From the NCBI GenBank assembly GCA_041751955.1, contig JBGSIB010000011.1:1-64000 (forward strand): DNA of 64,000 nucleotides, given 5' to 3'. Below, piece after piece: positions 17,694 to 24,990 of the stretch; the first letter of the stretch is position 1; each line of letters opens with the position of its first letter. The stretch comes from UBA2040 sp041751955 (lineage in GTDB: Bacteria; Bacteroidota; Bacteroidia; Flavobacteriales_D; Crocinitomicaceae). The notes below the pieces were generated by a model that did not search any database, was not told where the DNA came from, and worked only from the letters and a program-made list of their open reading frames with translations. The translations under genes were made by a program, and so were the position numbers.

Positions 17694-17843
17694 GTGAAAC
17701 AGAACATACATCAACAACCCGAAAACAATCTTCTTCAGGACTTCATTTTGAGCTGTAGTAACTGTTCTTGTGACAAGAAAAGCAAATGCTGCAAGAAGTT
17801 CAAGAAAAAAGGTGTTCACTGTAAAAAATGTCCGAAGATTTAG
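17694..17843 (+). CDS. Cysteine-rich miniprotein, 49 residues, GTG start
   Basis: An open frame from GTG 17694 to TAG 17843 encodes a lysine-rich, cysteine-rich protein: hydrophilic N-terminus (KQNIHQQPENNLLQDFILS), then C-S-N-C-S-C (Cys21, 24, 26), KCCKKF (Cys32, 33) and HCKKCP (Cys43, 46). Seven cysteines in 26 residues with CxxC pairs suggest metal binding, for instance a small zinc or copper protein. A -7 element lies 20 bases upstream and another gene starts 21 bases downstream, so it may head a short operon. No family was recognised with certainty. Confidence 0.6.
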   Translation: MKQNIHQQPENNLLQDFILSCSNCSCDKKSKCCKKFKKKGVHCKKCPKI

Positions 17844-17864
17844 TTTATTGTCTAATTTTAGGAC

Positions 17865-18383
17865 ATGAAATTCCTCTTGTGTTCACTTTTCCTTTTTATT
17901 TTTGATTGGTCGTTTGGACAAAAGAAATCTGTAGATTTTTTCCCAGACACGCTTGAATGTATTGGAATATCGAATCATTATCAACCTGAAGATATTTATT
18001 CTTGTGTGAGTATACAGGTTCCCATTACTCGAAATTGGTTGTTGGAAGTTGGTATAGGAACAGGCTGGCGTCATGTGCTTACAAGAGGTAGATCATTTTA
18101 TGGTTATGTCGGAGGAAGTTTTGATTTAATGCGTCGACCACGACTTTTTTTAGGCCCAGCTATTCGCGGTTTTCATGAACGCTTGAATCTTGAAAATAAC
18201 GATCCTCAATTTTCCTATTCTGGAGGGCAAGCGGGATATCGCTTCGCATACGGTGGTCGTTTTAAAGTAGTTAATTCGAGTTATTTCGGTTTACATAATT
18301 TTTCGTTTCGAACAGGACAACAATTTAATAACAAATTGCACCTCGGATACGCTTTCCAAATCGGTTTGAATTTTGAAATATAG
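17865..18383 (+). CDS. Exported protein of unknown function
   Basis: 172 residues with a signal peptide ending DWSFGQ. The mature part shows barrel-like strands (ITRNWLLEVGIGTGWRHVLTRG, RLFLGPAIRGFHERL, YRFAYGGRFKV, LHLGYAFQIGLNFEI), the last one a plausible outer-membrane insertion strand. Its final codons overlap the TTG start of the glycerophosphodiesterase gene by 11 bases, so the two are probably translated together. Confidence 0.6.
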   Translation: MKFLLCSLFLFIFDWSFGQKKSVDFFPDTLECIGISNHYQPEDIYSCVSIQVPITRNWLLEVGIGTGWRHVLTRGRSFYGYVGGSFDLMRRPRLFLGPAIRGFHERLNLENNDPQFSYSGGQAGYRFAYGGRFKVVNSSYFGLHNFSFRTGQQFNNKLHLGYAFQIGLNFEI

Positions 18384-19170
18384 TCTCCTTTTCATATCAT
18401 TACTAGTGCTTTTTTCTTGTAAGAAAGCAACAGATGATTCTCTTATTTTAGTCGCGGGGCACGCCGGTATGGGACTGGAATTTTCTGGAAGCGTTTATCA
18501 CGATAATTCTAAAGAAGCATTTCAATTGGCATTGGACATTGATGGTTGCGATGGCATAGAAATGGATGTTCGTTTATCTAAAGATGGCGATTTGTGGGCA
18601 TTTCATGATGACGACCTTAAGAAAGAAACAGACAAAGACGGTTGTGTTGAAGACAAGTATTTTTCGGATTTAGATGGGACGAAGTACAAAGGTTTCGGCA
18701 GCGAAAAATTGACACGACTGAAGGATATGAATTTGTCAACAAATGACAAAAGAATATTCATGGATATAAAACATTCCAACGCTTGTACAGGATCAATTCA
18801 TGATGTGAATACCTATCTCGCTGCTATTAACGATTTGCCTGACTATTACAAAAACCCTTCACGAGTGCGCATGGTGGTTTCTAATCCAGATTGGATTCCA
18901 GCATTTTTATCAGCGGGTTTTACGGTTTTGTATGCGAATGATGATCTTGCCAATATCAATAACCTTTTGGAATTGTATCCTGCTACAACAGGAATTGTGA
19001 TTAAGAATGGTACCATTTCGAAAGATGAAGTCCGAAAATATCTGAACCAAAACAAAAGTGTCTATATTTTCGAGGTTCGTTCACCTAAAAAGCTGAAAGA
19101 AGTTCGTGATAAAAATCCAACGGGCGTCTTTAGTGATGATGTACAAAGTGCAGTTTTGGAAATGAAATAA
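18373..19170 (+). CDS. Glycerophosphodiester phosphodiesterase-family lipoprotein (TTG start)
   Basis: 265 residues from TTG at 18373; no ATG fits because the lipoprotein signal (LLFISLLVLFSCKK, Cys16) begins immediately after it. Family motifs: GHAG in place of the usual GHRG, then IEMDVRLSKDGDLWAFHDDDL with the metal-binding Glu-x-Asp and catalytic second His, and FMDIKH. The family releases glycerol-3-phosphate from phospholipid head groups. The missing Arg of the first motif may alter catalysis. It overlaps the upstream exported protein gene. Confidence 0.8.
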   Translation: MKYSLLFISLLVLFSCKKATDDSLILVAGHAGMGLEFSGSVYHDNSKEAFQLALDIDGCDGIEMDVRLSKDGDLWAFHDDDLKKETDKDGCVEDKYFSDLDGTKYKGFGSEKLTRLKDMNLSTNDKRIFMDIKHSNACTGSIHDVNTYLAAINDLPDYYKNPSRVRMVVSNPDWIPAFLSAGFTVLYANDDLANINNLLELYPATTGIVIKNGTISKDEVRKYLNQNKSVYIFEVRSPKKLKEVRDKNPTGVFSDDVQSAVLEMK

Positions 19171-19172
19171 TC

Positions 19173-19259
19173 AATTACGAATTTGAGAATTATGAATTAT
19201 GAATTATAAAGTGGGTTTCAGATAATTCGTAATTTTAACATTCGTAATTCGTAATTGAA
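19173..19259. repeat. Diverged heptamer array (AATTACG, AATTATG, AATTCGT units)
   Basis: Units AATTACG, AATTATG x2, AATTATA, then after a 15-base interruption AATTCGT, AATTTTAAC, AATTCGT, AATTG. The unit is AAT plus four variable bases, as in the AATCNNN arrays. It ends six bases before the GTG of the SUI1-like gene. Confidence 0.65.
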
Positions 19260-19265
19260 CAAAAG

Positions 19266-19610
19266 GTGTCAAAGAAAAGTAAGAACAATTCCGGCTTAGT
19301 TTATTCCACAAATCCAAATTTAAGTTGGGAAGATGAGGTTAATGATGATCAAGAATCAATTGATTCTTCACGTCAGAAGTTATACGTTTCCATCGACAAG
19401 AAAAATCGGGGTGGCAAGGAAGTTACTTTGGTTGAAGGATTTCAAGGTCCGGATGATGAATTAAAAGAATTGGGTAAAACGCTCAAATCCAAGTGCGGCG
19501 TGGGTGGTTCGGCGAAAGACGGCGAAATAATTGTTCAAGGAAATTTCAGAGATAAAGTAATGGATTTGCTTAAGGGAATGGGCTATCAAGTGGTTCGTAA
19601 AGGAGGTTAA
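19266..19610 (+). CDS. SUI1/eIF1-like translation factor (YciH family)
   Basis: 114 residues from GTG 19266. The C-terminal domain (about 38-114) has the family's KNRGGKEVTLVEGFQG, LKELGKTLKSKCGVGGSAKDGEIIVQGN and a final MGYQVVRKGG. The N-terminal about 35 residues are acidic and probably disordered. Bacterial homologues are proposed to influence start-codon fidelity at the ribosome. The upstream region is a heptamer repeat array, so its promoter is unclear. Confidence 0.9.
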   Translation: MSKKSKNNSGLVYSTNPNLSWEDEVNDDQESIDSSRQKLYVSIDKKNRGGKEVTLVEGFQGPDDELKELGKTLKSKCGVGGSAKDGEIIVQGNFRDKVMDLLKGMGYQVVRKGG

Positions 19611-19913
19611 AAAAGATCTGATTCTCTAAAACCTAAGGCGAAACTATGAAAAAACTTTTTGAAAGAGAACCAGACCTTTACCAAAAACAAATGATAATCA
19701 TGAAAACTAATTATGAGGTAGCTTGCATGACTCTAAACTATGCAATTCTTAAACGTGATTTTTAGGAAAAGGGTGAACGGTATTTTATATTGAGTGTAGT
19801 GTATCCCTCCTTGAGGAGGGGCAGGGGAGGTGACTCGCTACATAATGGATGTCTGAACTAAGTAGAATCAAATATTCGAATGGAACAGATTAAAAAACTC
19901 AAAAAGTGAATTT
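19611..19913. other. Gene-poor stretch before the DUF559 unit
   Basis: About 300 bases without a convincing gene. An ATG-initiated open frame of 39 codons (19646-19765, + strand, beginning MKKLFEREPDLYQK) exists but has no recognisable relatives or promoter. The right end holds the left REP-like repeat at 19804-19834. Confidence 0.5.
19804..19834 (-). repeat. REP-like repeat, left end of DUF559 unit
   Basis: TCCCTCCTTGAGGAGGGG followed by CAGGGGAGGTGAC; hairpin 19805-19820, tail facing the DUF559 gene. Confidence 0.85.
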
Positions 19914-20300
19914 CTAGTTGCTTTCATTTTTATCATTTAAAGAGTATAAAACGCTCCGAATTTCTTTATCAATCGCATCAAGATTGTTTAAAACATCCCC
20001 TTCTTTAAATCTGATAATCGTGAAACCAAGTTTTTTAAGTTTTGACTGCCTTTTGTAATCATATTCACCCTTATTTAAATGGGAAATCCCATCAATTTCT
20101 ATAATTAAACTTAACTCTGGACAGAAAAAGTCTACGATATAATAGTCGATTGGTCGTTGTCTAAGAAATCGATATCCTGTTTGTCTTTTTGACAGAAGAG
20201 CTTTCCAGATATATCTTTCGCCTCTTGTCGCCATACGAGATCGCAGTTCTCTAGCATACTCGAGATGATTCTTGTTATAAAAGTTATTTCTTGGGTCCAT
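19914..20300 (-). CDS. DUF559 (Vsr-like PD-(D/E)xK) endonuclease-domain protein
   Basis: 128 residues covering a complete DUF559 domain: LRSRMATRGERYIWKALL, GYRFLRQRPIDYYIVDFFCPEL, then LIIEIDGISH and the final FTIIRFKEGDVLNNLDAI. Asp56-ish of VDFF and Glu/Asp of IEIDG form the restriction-fold catalytic core seen in Vsr. The biological role of stand-alone DUF559 proteins is not known. It sits 40 bases from the right and 79 bases from the left inverted repeat, transcribed against its neighbours. Confidence 0.88.
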   Translation of the reverse strand: MDPRNNFYNKNHLEYARELRSRMATRGERYIWKALLSKRQTGYRFLRQRPIDYYIVDFFCPELSLIIEIDGISHLNKGEYDYKRQSKLKKLGFTIIRFKEGDVLNNLDAIDKEIRSVLYSLNDKNESN

Positions 20301-20339
20301 TTTTTTTAGTATTAAGATACTAAAAAATATTCAGGGGTT

Positions 20340-20370
20340 GTCACCTCCCCTTCCCCTCCTCAAGGAGGGA
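20340..20370 (+). repeat. REP-like repeat, right end of DUF559 unit
   Basis: GTCACCTCCCCTTCCCCTC followed by CTCAAGGAGGGA; inverted copy of 19804-19834 with one mismatch. The bases beyond it, AACTTAAT, are shared with the copies at 23221 and 61055. Confidence 0.85.
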
Positions 20371-20434
20371 AACTTAATCTCAAATCAAAAATAAAAATCC
20401 ACATTTTTAATAATCTCATTTCAACTTAAAAATC

Positions 20435-20442
20435 TATCTTTG
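20435..20442 (+). promoter_or_regulatory. Putative -7 element (TATCTTTG) for pyrR-pyrB
   Basis: Exact TAnnTTTG match ending five bases before the pyrR ATG (20448), so the transcript may be leaderless or nearly so. No attenuator is visible ahead of pyrR. Confidence 0.5.
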
Positions 20443-20447
20443 CCAAG

Positions 20448-20996
20448 ATGGAAAATCAAGTTATCCTCAATTCCCAGCAAGTCGAGCTTACAATCAACCG
20501 ACTTTGCCACCAATTGATTGAGAACCATGGCGATTTTTCTGACTCCATTCTCATCGGATTGCAGCCACGCGGTATCAATGTCGTTACACGGTTAAAAACG
20601 CATTTAGAAGAAATTCTAGGAAAAGAAATCGTTTGCGGAAACTTGGATATCACCTTTTACCGTGATGATTTCCGTAGAAGAGAAAAGCCGCTAATTCCAA
20701 GTGCGACCAATATCAATTTTTCCATAGAAAATAAGAATATCGTTTTGGTAGATGATGTCCTTTTTACGGGTCGAACTATTCGTTCTGGTATGGAAGCTTT
20801 GTTGGCTTTTGGAAGACCCAAGCGCGTGGAATTGTTAACAATGATCGACAGACGATTCCGAAGACATCTTCCTATTCAAGCTGATTATGTTGGCAAAACG
20901 GTTGACACGATGATTTCTGAGCGCGTATCGGTGGAATGGAAAGAAATAGAAGGAGAAGACAAAGTACTTTTATATACTCAAGAAGCGAATGGATAA
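20448..20996 (+). CDS. pyrR: PyrR bifunctional pyrimidine regulator / uracil phosphoribosyltransferase
   Basis: 182 residues. The PRPP-binding loop is IVLVDDVLFTGRTIRSGMEAL (about 98-118), preceded by IGLQPRG and LDITFYRDD and followed by LLTMIDRRFRRHLPIQADYVGK, all PyrR landmarks. In Gram-positives PyrR binds pyr mRNA; in other phyla only the phosphoribosyltransferase role is certain. It overlaps pyrB by eight bases, which supports coupled translation in a pyrimidine operon. Confidence 0.95.
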   Translation: MENQVILNSQQVELTINRLCHQLIENHGDFSDSILIGLQPRGINVVTRLKTHLEEILGKEIVCGNLDITFYRDDFRRREKPLIPSATNINFSIENKNIVLVDDVLFTGRTIRSGMEALLAFGRPKRVELLTMIDRRFRRHLPIQADYVGKTVDTMISERVSVEWKEIEGEDKVLLYTQEANG

Positions 20997-21921
20997 TTTA
21001 AGCGTGGAACATTTGATTGGAATTCGGGACTTAACCAAGGCCGATATTGAATTGATTTTTTCAACTGCCGATAGTTTTAAGGAAGTCATCAACCGACCGA
21101 TCAAGAAAGTTCCTTCCCTTCGAGATATTACCATTGCCAATTTATTTTTCGAAAATTCTACAAGAACAAAACTTTCTTTCGAACTGGCTGAAAAAAGATT
21201 ATCTGCTGATGTAGTTAATTTTAGTGCTTCTGGAAGTTCTGTTTCTAAAGGCGAAACACTTGTTGATACCGTAAATAACATCCTTTCGATGAAAGTGGAT
21301 ATGGTGGTGATGCGTCACCCGAATCCAGGAGCAGCAAAGTTTCTATCCGACAGAATCGGTGCGAGAGTAGTGAATGCTGGTGACGGAACGCACGAACATC
21401 CTACGCAAGCTTTATTAGATGCTTTTACCATCCGTGAAAAACTAGGAACACTTGAAGGCAAAAAAGTAGTTATAGTTGGTGATATTTTGCATTCCAGAGT
21501 CGCACTTTCGAATATACTCTGCTTACAAAAATTGGGAGCCGAAGTGATGGTTTGCGGACCAACGACTTTGATTCCAAAACACATTGATAAACTAGGCGTA
21601 AAAGTGTCGCATAATCTTCGTCACGCTCTCGAATGGTGCGATGTCGCCAATATGTTGCGCATTCAATTGGAGCGTCAAGACATTAAATATTTTCCTTCTT
21701 TGCGAGAATACTCTATGCTTTTTGGACTGAACAAAGAAATTTTAGATTCTTTAACGAAAGAAATTATCGTGATGCACCCGGGACCAATCAACCGCGGAGT
21801 CGAGATAACTAGTGACGTAGCGGATTCTAAGCAGTCTTTAATTCTCCAACAAGTCGAAAATGGAGTGGCAATTCGCATGGCTGTAATTTATTTATTGGCT
21901 GCGAAAATTGAACGACACTAA
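20989..21921 (+). CDS. pyrB: Aspartate carbamoyltransferase catalytic chain
   Basis: 310 residues, usual length. Carbamoyl-phosphate motif FFENSTRTKLSFE (Ser57-Thr60), SVSKGETLVDT, HEHPTQALLD and MHPGPINRGVEI are all in place. It condenses carbamoyl phosphate and aspartate, the committed step of pyrimidine synthesis. No pyrI regulatory chain is adjacent. The end of the gene contains the promoter for the STAS gene. Confidence 0.97.
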   Translation: MDNLSVEHLIGIRDLTKADIELIFSTADSFKEVINRPIKKVPSLRDITIANLFFENSTRTKLSFELAEKRLSADVVNFSASGSSVSKGETLVDTVNNILSMKVDMVVMRHPNPGAAKFLSDRIGARVVNAGDGTHEHPTQALLDAFTIREKLGTLEGKKVVIVGDILHSRVALSNILCLQKLGAEVMVCGPTTLIPKHIDKLGVKVSHNLRHALEWCDVANMLRIQLERQDIKYFPSLREYSMLFGLNKEILDSLTKEIIVMHPGPINRGVEITSDVADSKQSLILQQVENGVAIRMAVIYLLAAKIERH

Positions 21922-21937
21922 ATTTTTCTTATTTTTG
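21907..21937 (+). promoter_or_regulatory. Bacteroidota -33/-7 promoter (ATTG-N19-TATTTTTG)
   Basis: ATTG at 21907-21910, 19 bases, TATTTTTG at 21930-21937; both elements and spacing fit. It overlaps the pyrB stop codon and precedes the STAS gene ATG by 17 bases. Confidence 0.65.
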
Positions 21938-21954
21938 ATTTCAAACTAATAACA

Positions 21955-22296
21955 ATGAATTTCGAAACCAAGGTTGAGCAGTACGGTGCTACATTATTTT
22001 CAAACGTAGAAAGATTGAATGCACAAAATGCTTTTGAGCTCAAAGCTGAGCTGGTTTTATTGAACAATAAAGGCATCAACAACATTATAGTAGATTTGTC
22101 TGAAACAAAGTATTGCGACTCGTCTGGGTTGAGTGCCTTGTTGATGGGCAATCGTCTTTGCAAGGACACGAATGGAAAATTTATTTTATGTGGATTGCAA
22201 GATAATGTCATGAAAATGATCAAAATTGCCCAATTGGACAAAGTTTTGAATTTCGAAGACAACCACTCCGCAGCGATTACGACAATTCAGGCGTGA
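21955..22296 (+). CDS. STAS-domain anti-sigma factor antagonist-like protein
   Basis: 113 residues, a single STAS domain. The phosphorylation-site region is YCDSSGLSALLMGNRLC (Ser56/Ser57 of DSSGLS), as in SpoIIAA-like antagonists, with the strand INNIIVDLSETK before it. Such proteins bind partner proteins and are switched by serine phosphorylation. It overlaps rnz by four bases (GTGA). A GHKL kinase candidate is at 12749, but distance gives no link. Confidence 0.88.
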   Translation: MNFETKVEQYGATLFSNVERLNAQNAFELKAELVLLNNKGINNIIVDLSETKYCDSSGLSALLMGNRLCKDTNGKFILCGLQDNVMKMIKIAQLDKVLNFEDNHSAAITTIQA

Positions 22297-23204
22297 GTTT
22301 TTATGTTCAGTTTTTAGGGACGGGTAGTGCTCTTCCTACTGCTAAACATCATCCAACATCCCAATATATTTTTTGTCAAAACCGACACTTCCTAATGGAT
22401 TGTGGTGAAGCTACGCAAATACAATTGCGCATTAGAGGCATTAAAATTCAGAAGATTGACGCTGTTTTCATCTCCCATTTACATGGTGATCATTACTTTG
22501 GTCTTGTCGGATTATTGAGTTCTATGCACCTTCTCGGCAGGGAAAAAAGTATTTCCATTTATGGTCCACCACTTTTAGAACAAATAGTTAGACTTCAACT
22601 TGAAATAGCTGGAGCTCGTATGCAATACGAATTGAATTTTCATGTTATCGAAGACAATTTTGAAGGTCTGATTTTTGAGGACAATGTCTTAGAGGTACAA
22701 ACCTTTAACTTGAAACACAAAGTACCGACACATGGTTTTGTTTTCCGCGAGAAAGAAAAAGAACGTGCCTTGTTAGCAGAGAAATTCAAAGAAAGCGGAT
22801 TGAGTATCAGTCAAATCCCTTTGCTAAAGAGGGGAGAAGATTTTACGGATGCCAACGGTATTGTCCATTCTTTCCGCAAATACACGAAAAAACCAAAACC
22901 TTCTTCGGCTTATGCCTTTTGTTCAGACACGGCCTATTCGGAGAAAATCATCAAATGGATTAAAGGTGTAGATGTTTTGTATCACGAAGCGACTTTCATT
23001 GAAAAAGATAAAGAAAAAGCCAAGGCAACTAAACATAGTACGGCTTCAGACGCCGCCAAAATCGCTCAACTCGCAGAAGTAGGTAAATTGTATTTCGGAC
23101 ATCTAAGCGCACGTTACAACGATGCTAGTGTTCATTTGAAAGAAGTCCAAGCCGTTTTTGAAAATTCTTTTGAGGCGATAGAAGGTGAGATTGTGAAGAT
23201 GTGA
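22293..23204 (+). CDS. rnz: Ribonuclease Z
   Basis: 303 residues from GTG 22293, which overlaps the STAS stop. Metallo-beta-lactamase fold motifs: FLGTGSALPT, DCGEATQIQ, SHLHGDHYFG (His62-His67), FCSDTAY, HEATF and the final FGHLSARY. It makes the endonucleolytic cut at the 3' end of tRNA precursors. Length and motifs are standard. Confidence 0.95.
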   Translation: MSFYVQFLGTGSALPTAKHHPTSQYIFCQNRHFLMDCGEATQIQLRIRGIKIQKIDAVFISHLHGDHYFGLVGLLSSMHLLGREKSISIYGPPLLEQIVRLQLEIAGARMQYELNFHVIEDNFEGLIFEDNVLEVQTFNLKHKVPTHGFVFREKEKERALLAEKFKESGLSISQIPLLKRGEDFTDANGIVHSFRKYTKKPKPSSAYAFCSDTAYSEKIIKWIKGVDVLYHEATFIEKDKEKAKATKHSTASDAAKIAQLAEVGKLYFGHLSARYNDASVHLKEVQAVFENSFEAIEGEIVKM

Positions 23205-23220
23205 TTTTAAAAACAGGAAA

Positions 23221-23259
23221 TCCCTCCCCTTAATCCCCCTATAAAGTGAGAAACTTAAT
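23221..23259 (+). repeat. Solo REP-like repeat, decayed hairpin
   Basis: TCCCTCCCCTTAATCCCCCT then ATAAAGTGAGAAACTTAAT. It aligns with the right end of the DUF559 unit, including the flanking AAACTTAAT, but the GGAGGG arm has become GTGAG. Confidence 0.65.
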
Positions 23260-23532
23260 TCAAAGTCCTCTTGAATATTATACTATTTCTATCGTAAAAT
23301 TGCTCACTGAATTCTGACGTAAAACAGTTTTAAAATTATATTTATCATCGAAGATATATCTTAGTTGCCTTCTTTGGAAGGTTATTACTGATGAGAATAT
23401 CGGATTTTACTTTTAACCCTTTAGCGTAGGTAAAATTTCTTAGAATATGTAAAGTAGGGAAATATTGCCGTAGAATAGAAGAGTTTAAGTGTTTGATTAT
23501 CAGATTTAAATCCACTTTGAAATTCAAAGTTT

Positions 23533-23567
23533 AACTAAATATTTAAATATTTAAATTTTTAGTTAGC
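23533..23567. repeat. A/T palindrome (copy 2)
   Basis: AACTAAATATTTAAATATT followed by TAAATTTTTAGTTAGC; the arms CTAAA...TTTAG are complementary. Related to the palindromes at 4005, 50540 and 50991. Confidence 0.5.
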
Positions 23568-23630
23568 TAGGGTGATTTTTGCTTCTCTAACTTTTATAAA
23601 AATCAAACCCCCGACTCATTTTTTACACAT

Positions 23631-23663
23631 AAAAAAAACTCCCGATCTTTCGACCGAGAGTTC
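23631..23663 (-). terminator. Rho-independent terminator of rplT operon
   Basis: On the minus strand: AACTCTCGGTC, loop GAAA, GATCGGGAGTT (with G-U pairs), then a run of eight T. It lies 24 bases after the rplT stop. Confidence 0.85.
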
Positions 23664-23686
23664 CAATATAGTGCCTTTACTTTGTT

Positions 23687-24034
23687 TTATTTCTTAACAG
23701 CCTCAACAACAGCTTTGAACGCTTCAGGATTGTTCATAGCCAAATCAGCTAGAACTTTTCTGTTTAATTCAATACCGCTTTTGTGTAAAGCTCCCATGAA
23801 CTGAGAATAGCTCATTCCATGCATGCGTGCACCAGCGTTGATACGCATAATCCACAATGAACGGAAGTTTCTTTTCTTTTGCTTACGACCTTCGTAAGCG
23901 TACAACATACCTTTCTCAACTGCATTTTTTGCAACTGTCCAGACATTTTTTCTTCTTCCAAAGTAACCTTTGGCAAGCTTCATGATACCTTTTCTTTTGG
24001 CTCTTGAAGCTACGTGATTTACCGATCTTGGCAT
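23687..24034 (-). CDS. rplT: 50S ribosomal protein L20
   Basis: 115 residues from ATG 24034 (MPRSVNHVASRAKRKGIMK); an extra 11 residues in the upstream frame are not part of the family. The YFGRRKNVWTVAKNAVEKG and FRSLWIMRINAGARMHGMSYSQFM motifs are diagnostic. L20 binds 23S rRNA early in large-subunit assembly. Last gene of the thrS-infC-rpmI-rplT operon. Confidence 0.97.
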   Translation of the reverse strand: MPRSVNHVASRAKRKGIMKLAKGYFGRRKNVWTVAKNAVEKGMLYAYEGRKQKKRNFRSLWIMRINAGARMHGMSYSQFMGALHKSGIELNRKVLADLAMNNPEAFKAVVEAVKK

Positions 24035-24134
24035 AATTTTGTGTTTTTTTAGTAAGAAGTGCAGCACTGTTGCAGCTGGCTTTGTACTCGGTACTTGGTT
24101 AACATTCCTAAATTTTTAATTCGACTCTATCGAA

Positions 24135-24332
24135 TTACTTCATGCACAATTGCTGCTTGATATTTGCCTCATCTGATTTGTGTACCAAACCATCATGCGT
24201 CAAATTTCTTTTCTGCTTTTTTGTTTTTTTCGTCAAGATGTGACTTTTGAAAGCGTGCTTTCTCTTGATTTTTCCTGAACCAGTAACTACGAATCTCTTC
24301 TTAGCACTGGATTTTGTCTTCATTTTTGGCAT
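24135..24332 (-). CDS. rpmI: 50S ribosomal protein L35
   Basis: 65 residues beginning MPKMKTKSSAKKRF, with GKIKRKHAFKSHILTKKTKKQKRNL, the L35 signature. It lies between infC and rplT as in most bacteria. Confidence 0.97.
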   Translation of the reverse strand: MPKMKTKSSAKKRFVVTGSGKIKRKHAFKSHILTKKTKKQKRNLTHDGLVHKSDEANIKQQLCMK

Positions 24333-24372
24333 TTTCTCTCTTTTATTTAAAGTTGAGCACTATATTCTTTTA

Positions 24373-24407
24373 ATCAATTACGAATTTCTGATTACTGATT
24401 CCGAATT
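24373..24407. repeat. Five-unit heptamer array between rpmI and infC
   Basis: Units ATCAATT, ACGAATT, TCTGATT, ACTGATT, CCGAATT read on the plus strand; reverse-complemented these are the AATCAGT/AATTCGT units of the other arrays. It interrupts an otherwise compact ribosomal operon. Confidence 0.75.
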
Positions 24408-24437
24408 TTGTCAATCCGTTTATCCGTCAATTCTAAT

Positions 24438-24983
24438 TTATTTCTTTTTCGGGTTGATCATGATAATCATTCTCTTACCTTCCAATTTCGGCATTTGTTC
24501 CACTGTTCCCAGTTCTTCCAACTCTTGCGCGAATCTCAAAAGCAAGATTTCACCTCTATCTTTAAAAACAATCGTTCTTCCTCGGAAGAAAACGAAGGCT
24601 TTCAATTTGTTTCCTTCTTCTAAAAACTTTTTGGCATGTGCCAATTTGAAGTTATAATCATGGTCGTCTGTATTTGGACCAAAACGAATTTCTTTTAGAA
24701 CGATCTTACTTTGTTTCGCTTTCAACTCTTTTTGCTTGCGCTTCTGGTTGTATAAAAACTTTTTGTAATCCAGGATTTTACACACTGGCGGATTCGCGTT
24801 TGGCGATATTTCGACTAGATCTAAATCCTGCTCATCTGCCATAGCAATAGCATCTGATGTCTTCATTACGCGAGGCTCTTCGCCTTCAAATACCACTCGA
24901 ACCTCTGGTGCGTTGATGCGACCATTGTTTTTGTGTAATTCTTCTTCCTGTCTTTTAAAAGGTTTTCTTTGCGGTTTTCTCAT
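24438..24983 (-). CDS. infC: Translation initiation factor IF-3
   Basis: 181 residues from ATG 24983. N-domain NNGRINAPEVRVV, linker DLDLVEISPNANPPVCKILDYKKFLY and C-domain KEIRFGPNTDDHDYNFKLAHAKKFLEEG are canonical. IF-3 prevents premature subunit joining and checks start codons. Unlike the AUU start known in enterics, an ATG is used. Eight bases or fewer separate it from thrS. Confidence 0.97.
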   Translation of the reverse strand: MRKPQRKPFKRQEEELHKNNGRINAPEVRVVFEGEEPRVMKTSDAIAMADEQDLDLVEISPNANPPVCKILDYKKFLYNQKRKQKELKAKQSKIVLKEIRFGPNTDDHDYNFKLAHAKKFLEEGNKLKAFVFFRGRTIVFKDRGEILLLRFAQELEELGTVEQMPKLEGKRMIIMINPKKK

Positions 24984-24990
24984 TCAAAAA

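Larger units (their letters stand above)
19804..20370. mobile_element. 567-bp unit: DUF559 endonuclease gene bounded by 31-bp inverted REP-like repeats
   Basis: The left end (19804-19834) and right end (20340-20370) are inverted copies agreeing at 30 of 31 positions. Each contains a 6-bp stem with a 4-base loop (CCCTCC-TTGA-GGAGGG and CCCTCC-TCAA-GGAGGG) on its outer side and a GGGGAGGTGAC tail on its inner side, the layout of a REP sequence. The only sizeable gene between them is the DUF559 endonuclease. No target-site duplication is visible. That this is a mobile unit is inference. Confidence 0.6.
23205..23686. other. 482-base intergenic region between rnz and rplT
   Basis: Holds a single REP-like repeat (23221-23259), an A/T palindrome (23533-23567) and the rplT terminator (23631-23663). 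A 60-codon minus-strand frame at 23345-23527 has no recognisable content. No RNA gene was seen. Confidence 0.6.

Noticed and set aside
19646..19765. 39-codon ATG frame upstream of the DUF559 unit
   Set aside because: Plausible composition but no promoter, family or conserved motif; kept only as a remark in the gap entry.
23345..23527. 60-codon minus-strand open frame between rnz and rplT
   Set aside because: No recognisable motif, no promoter, and it lies in a repeat-containing intergenic region.
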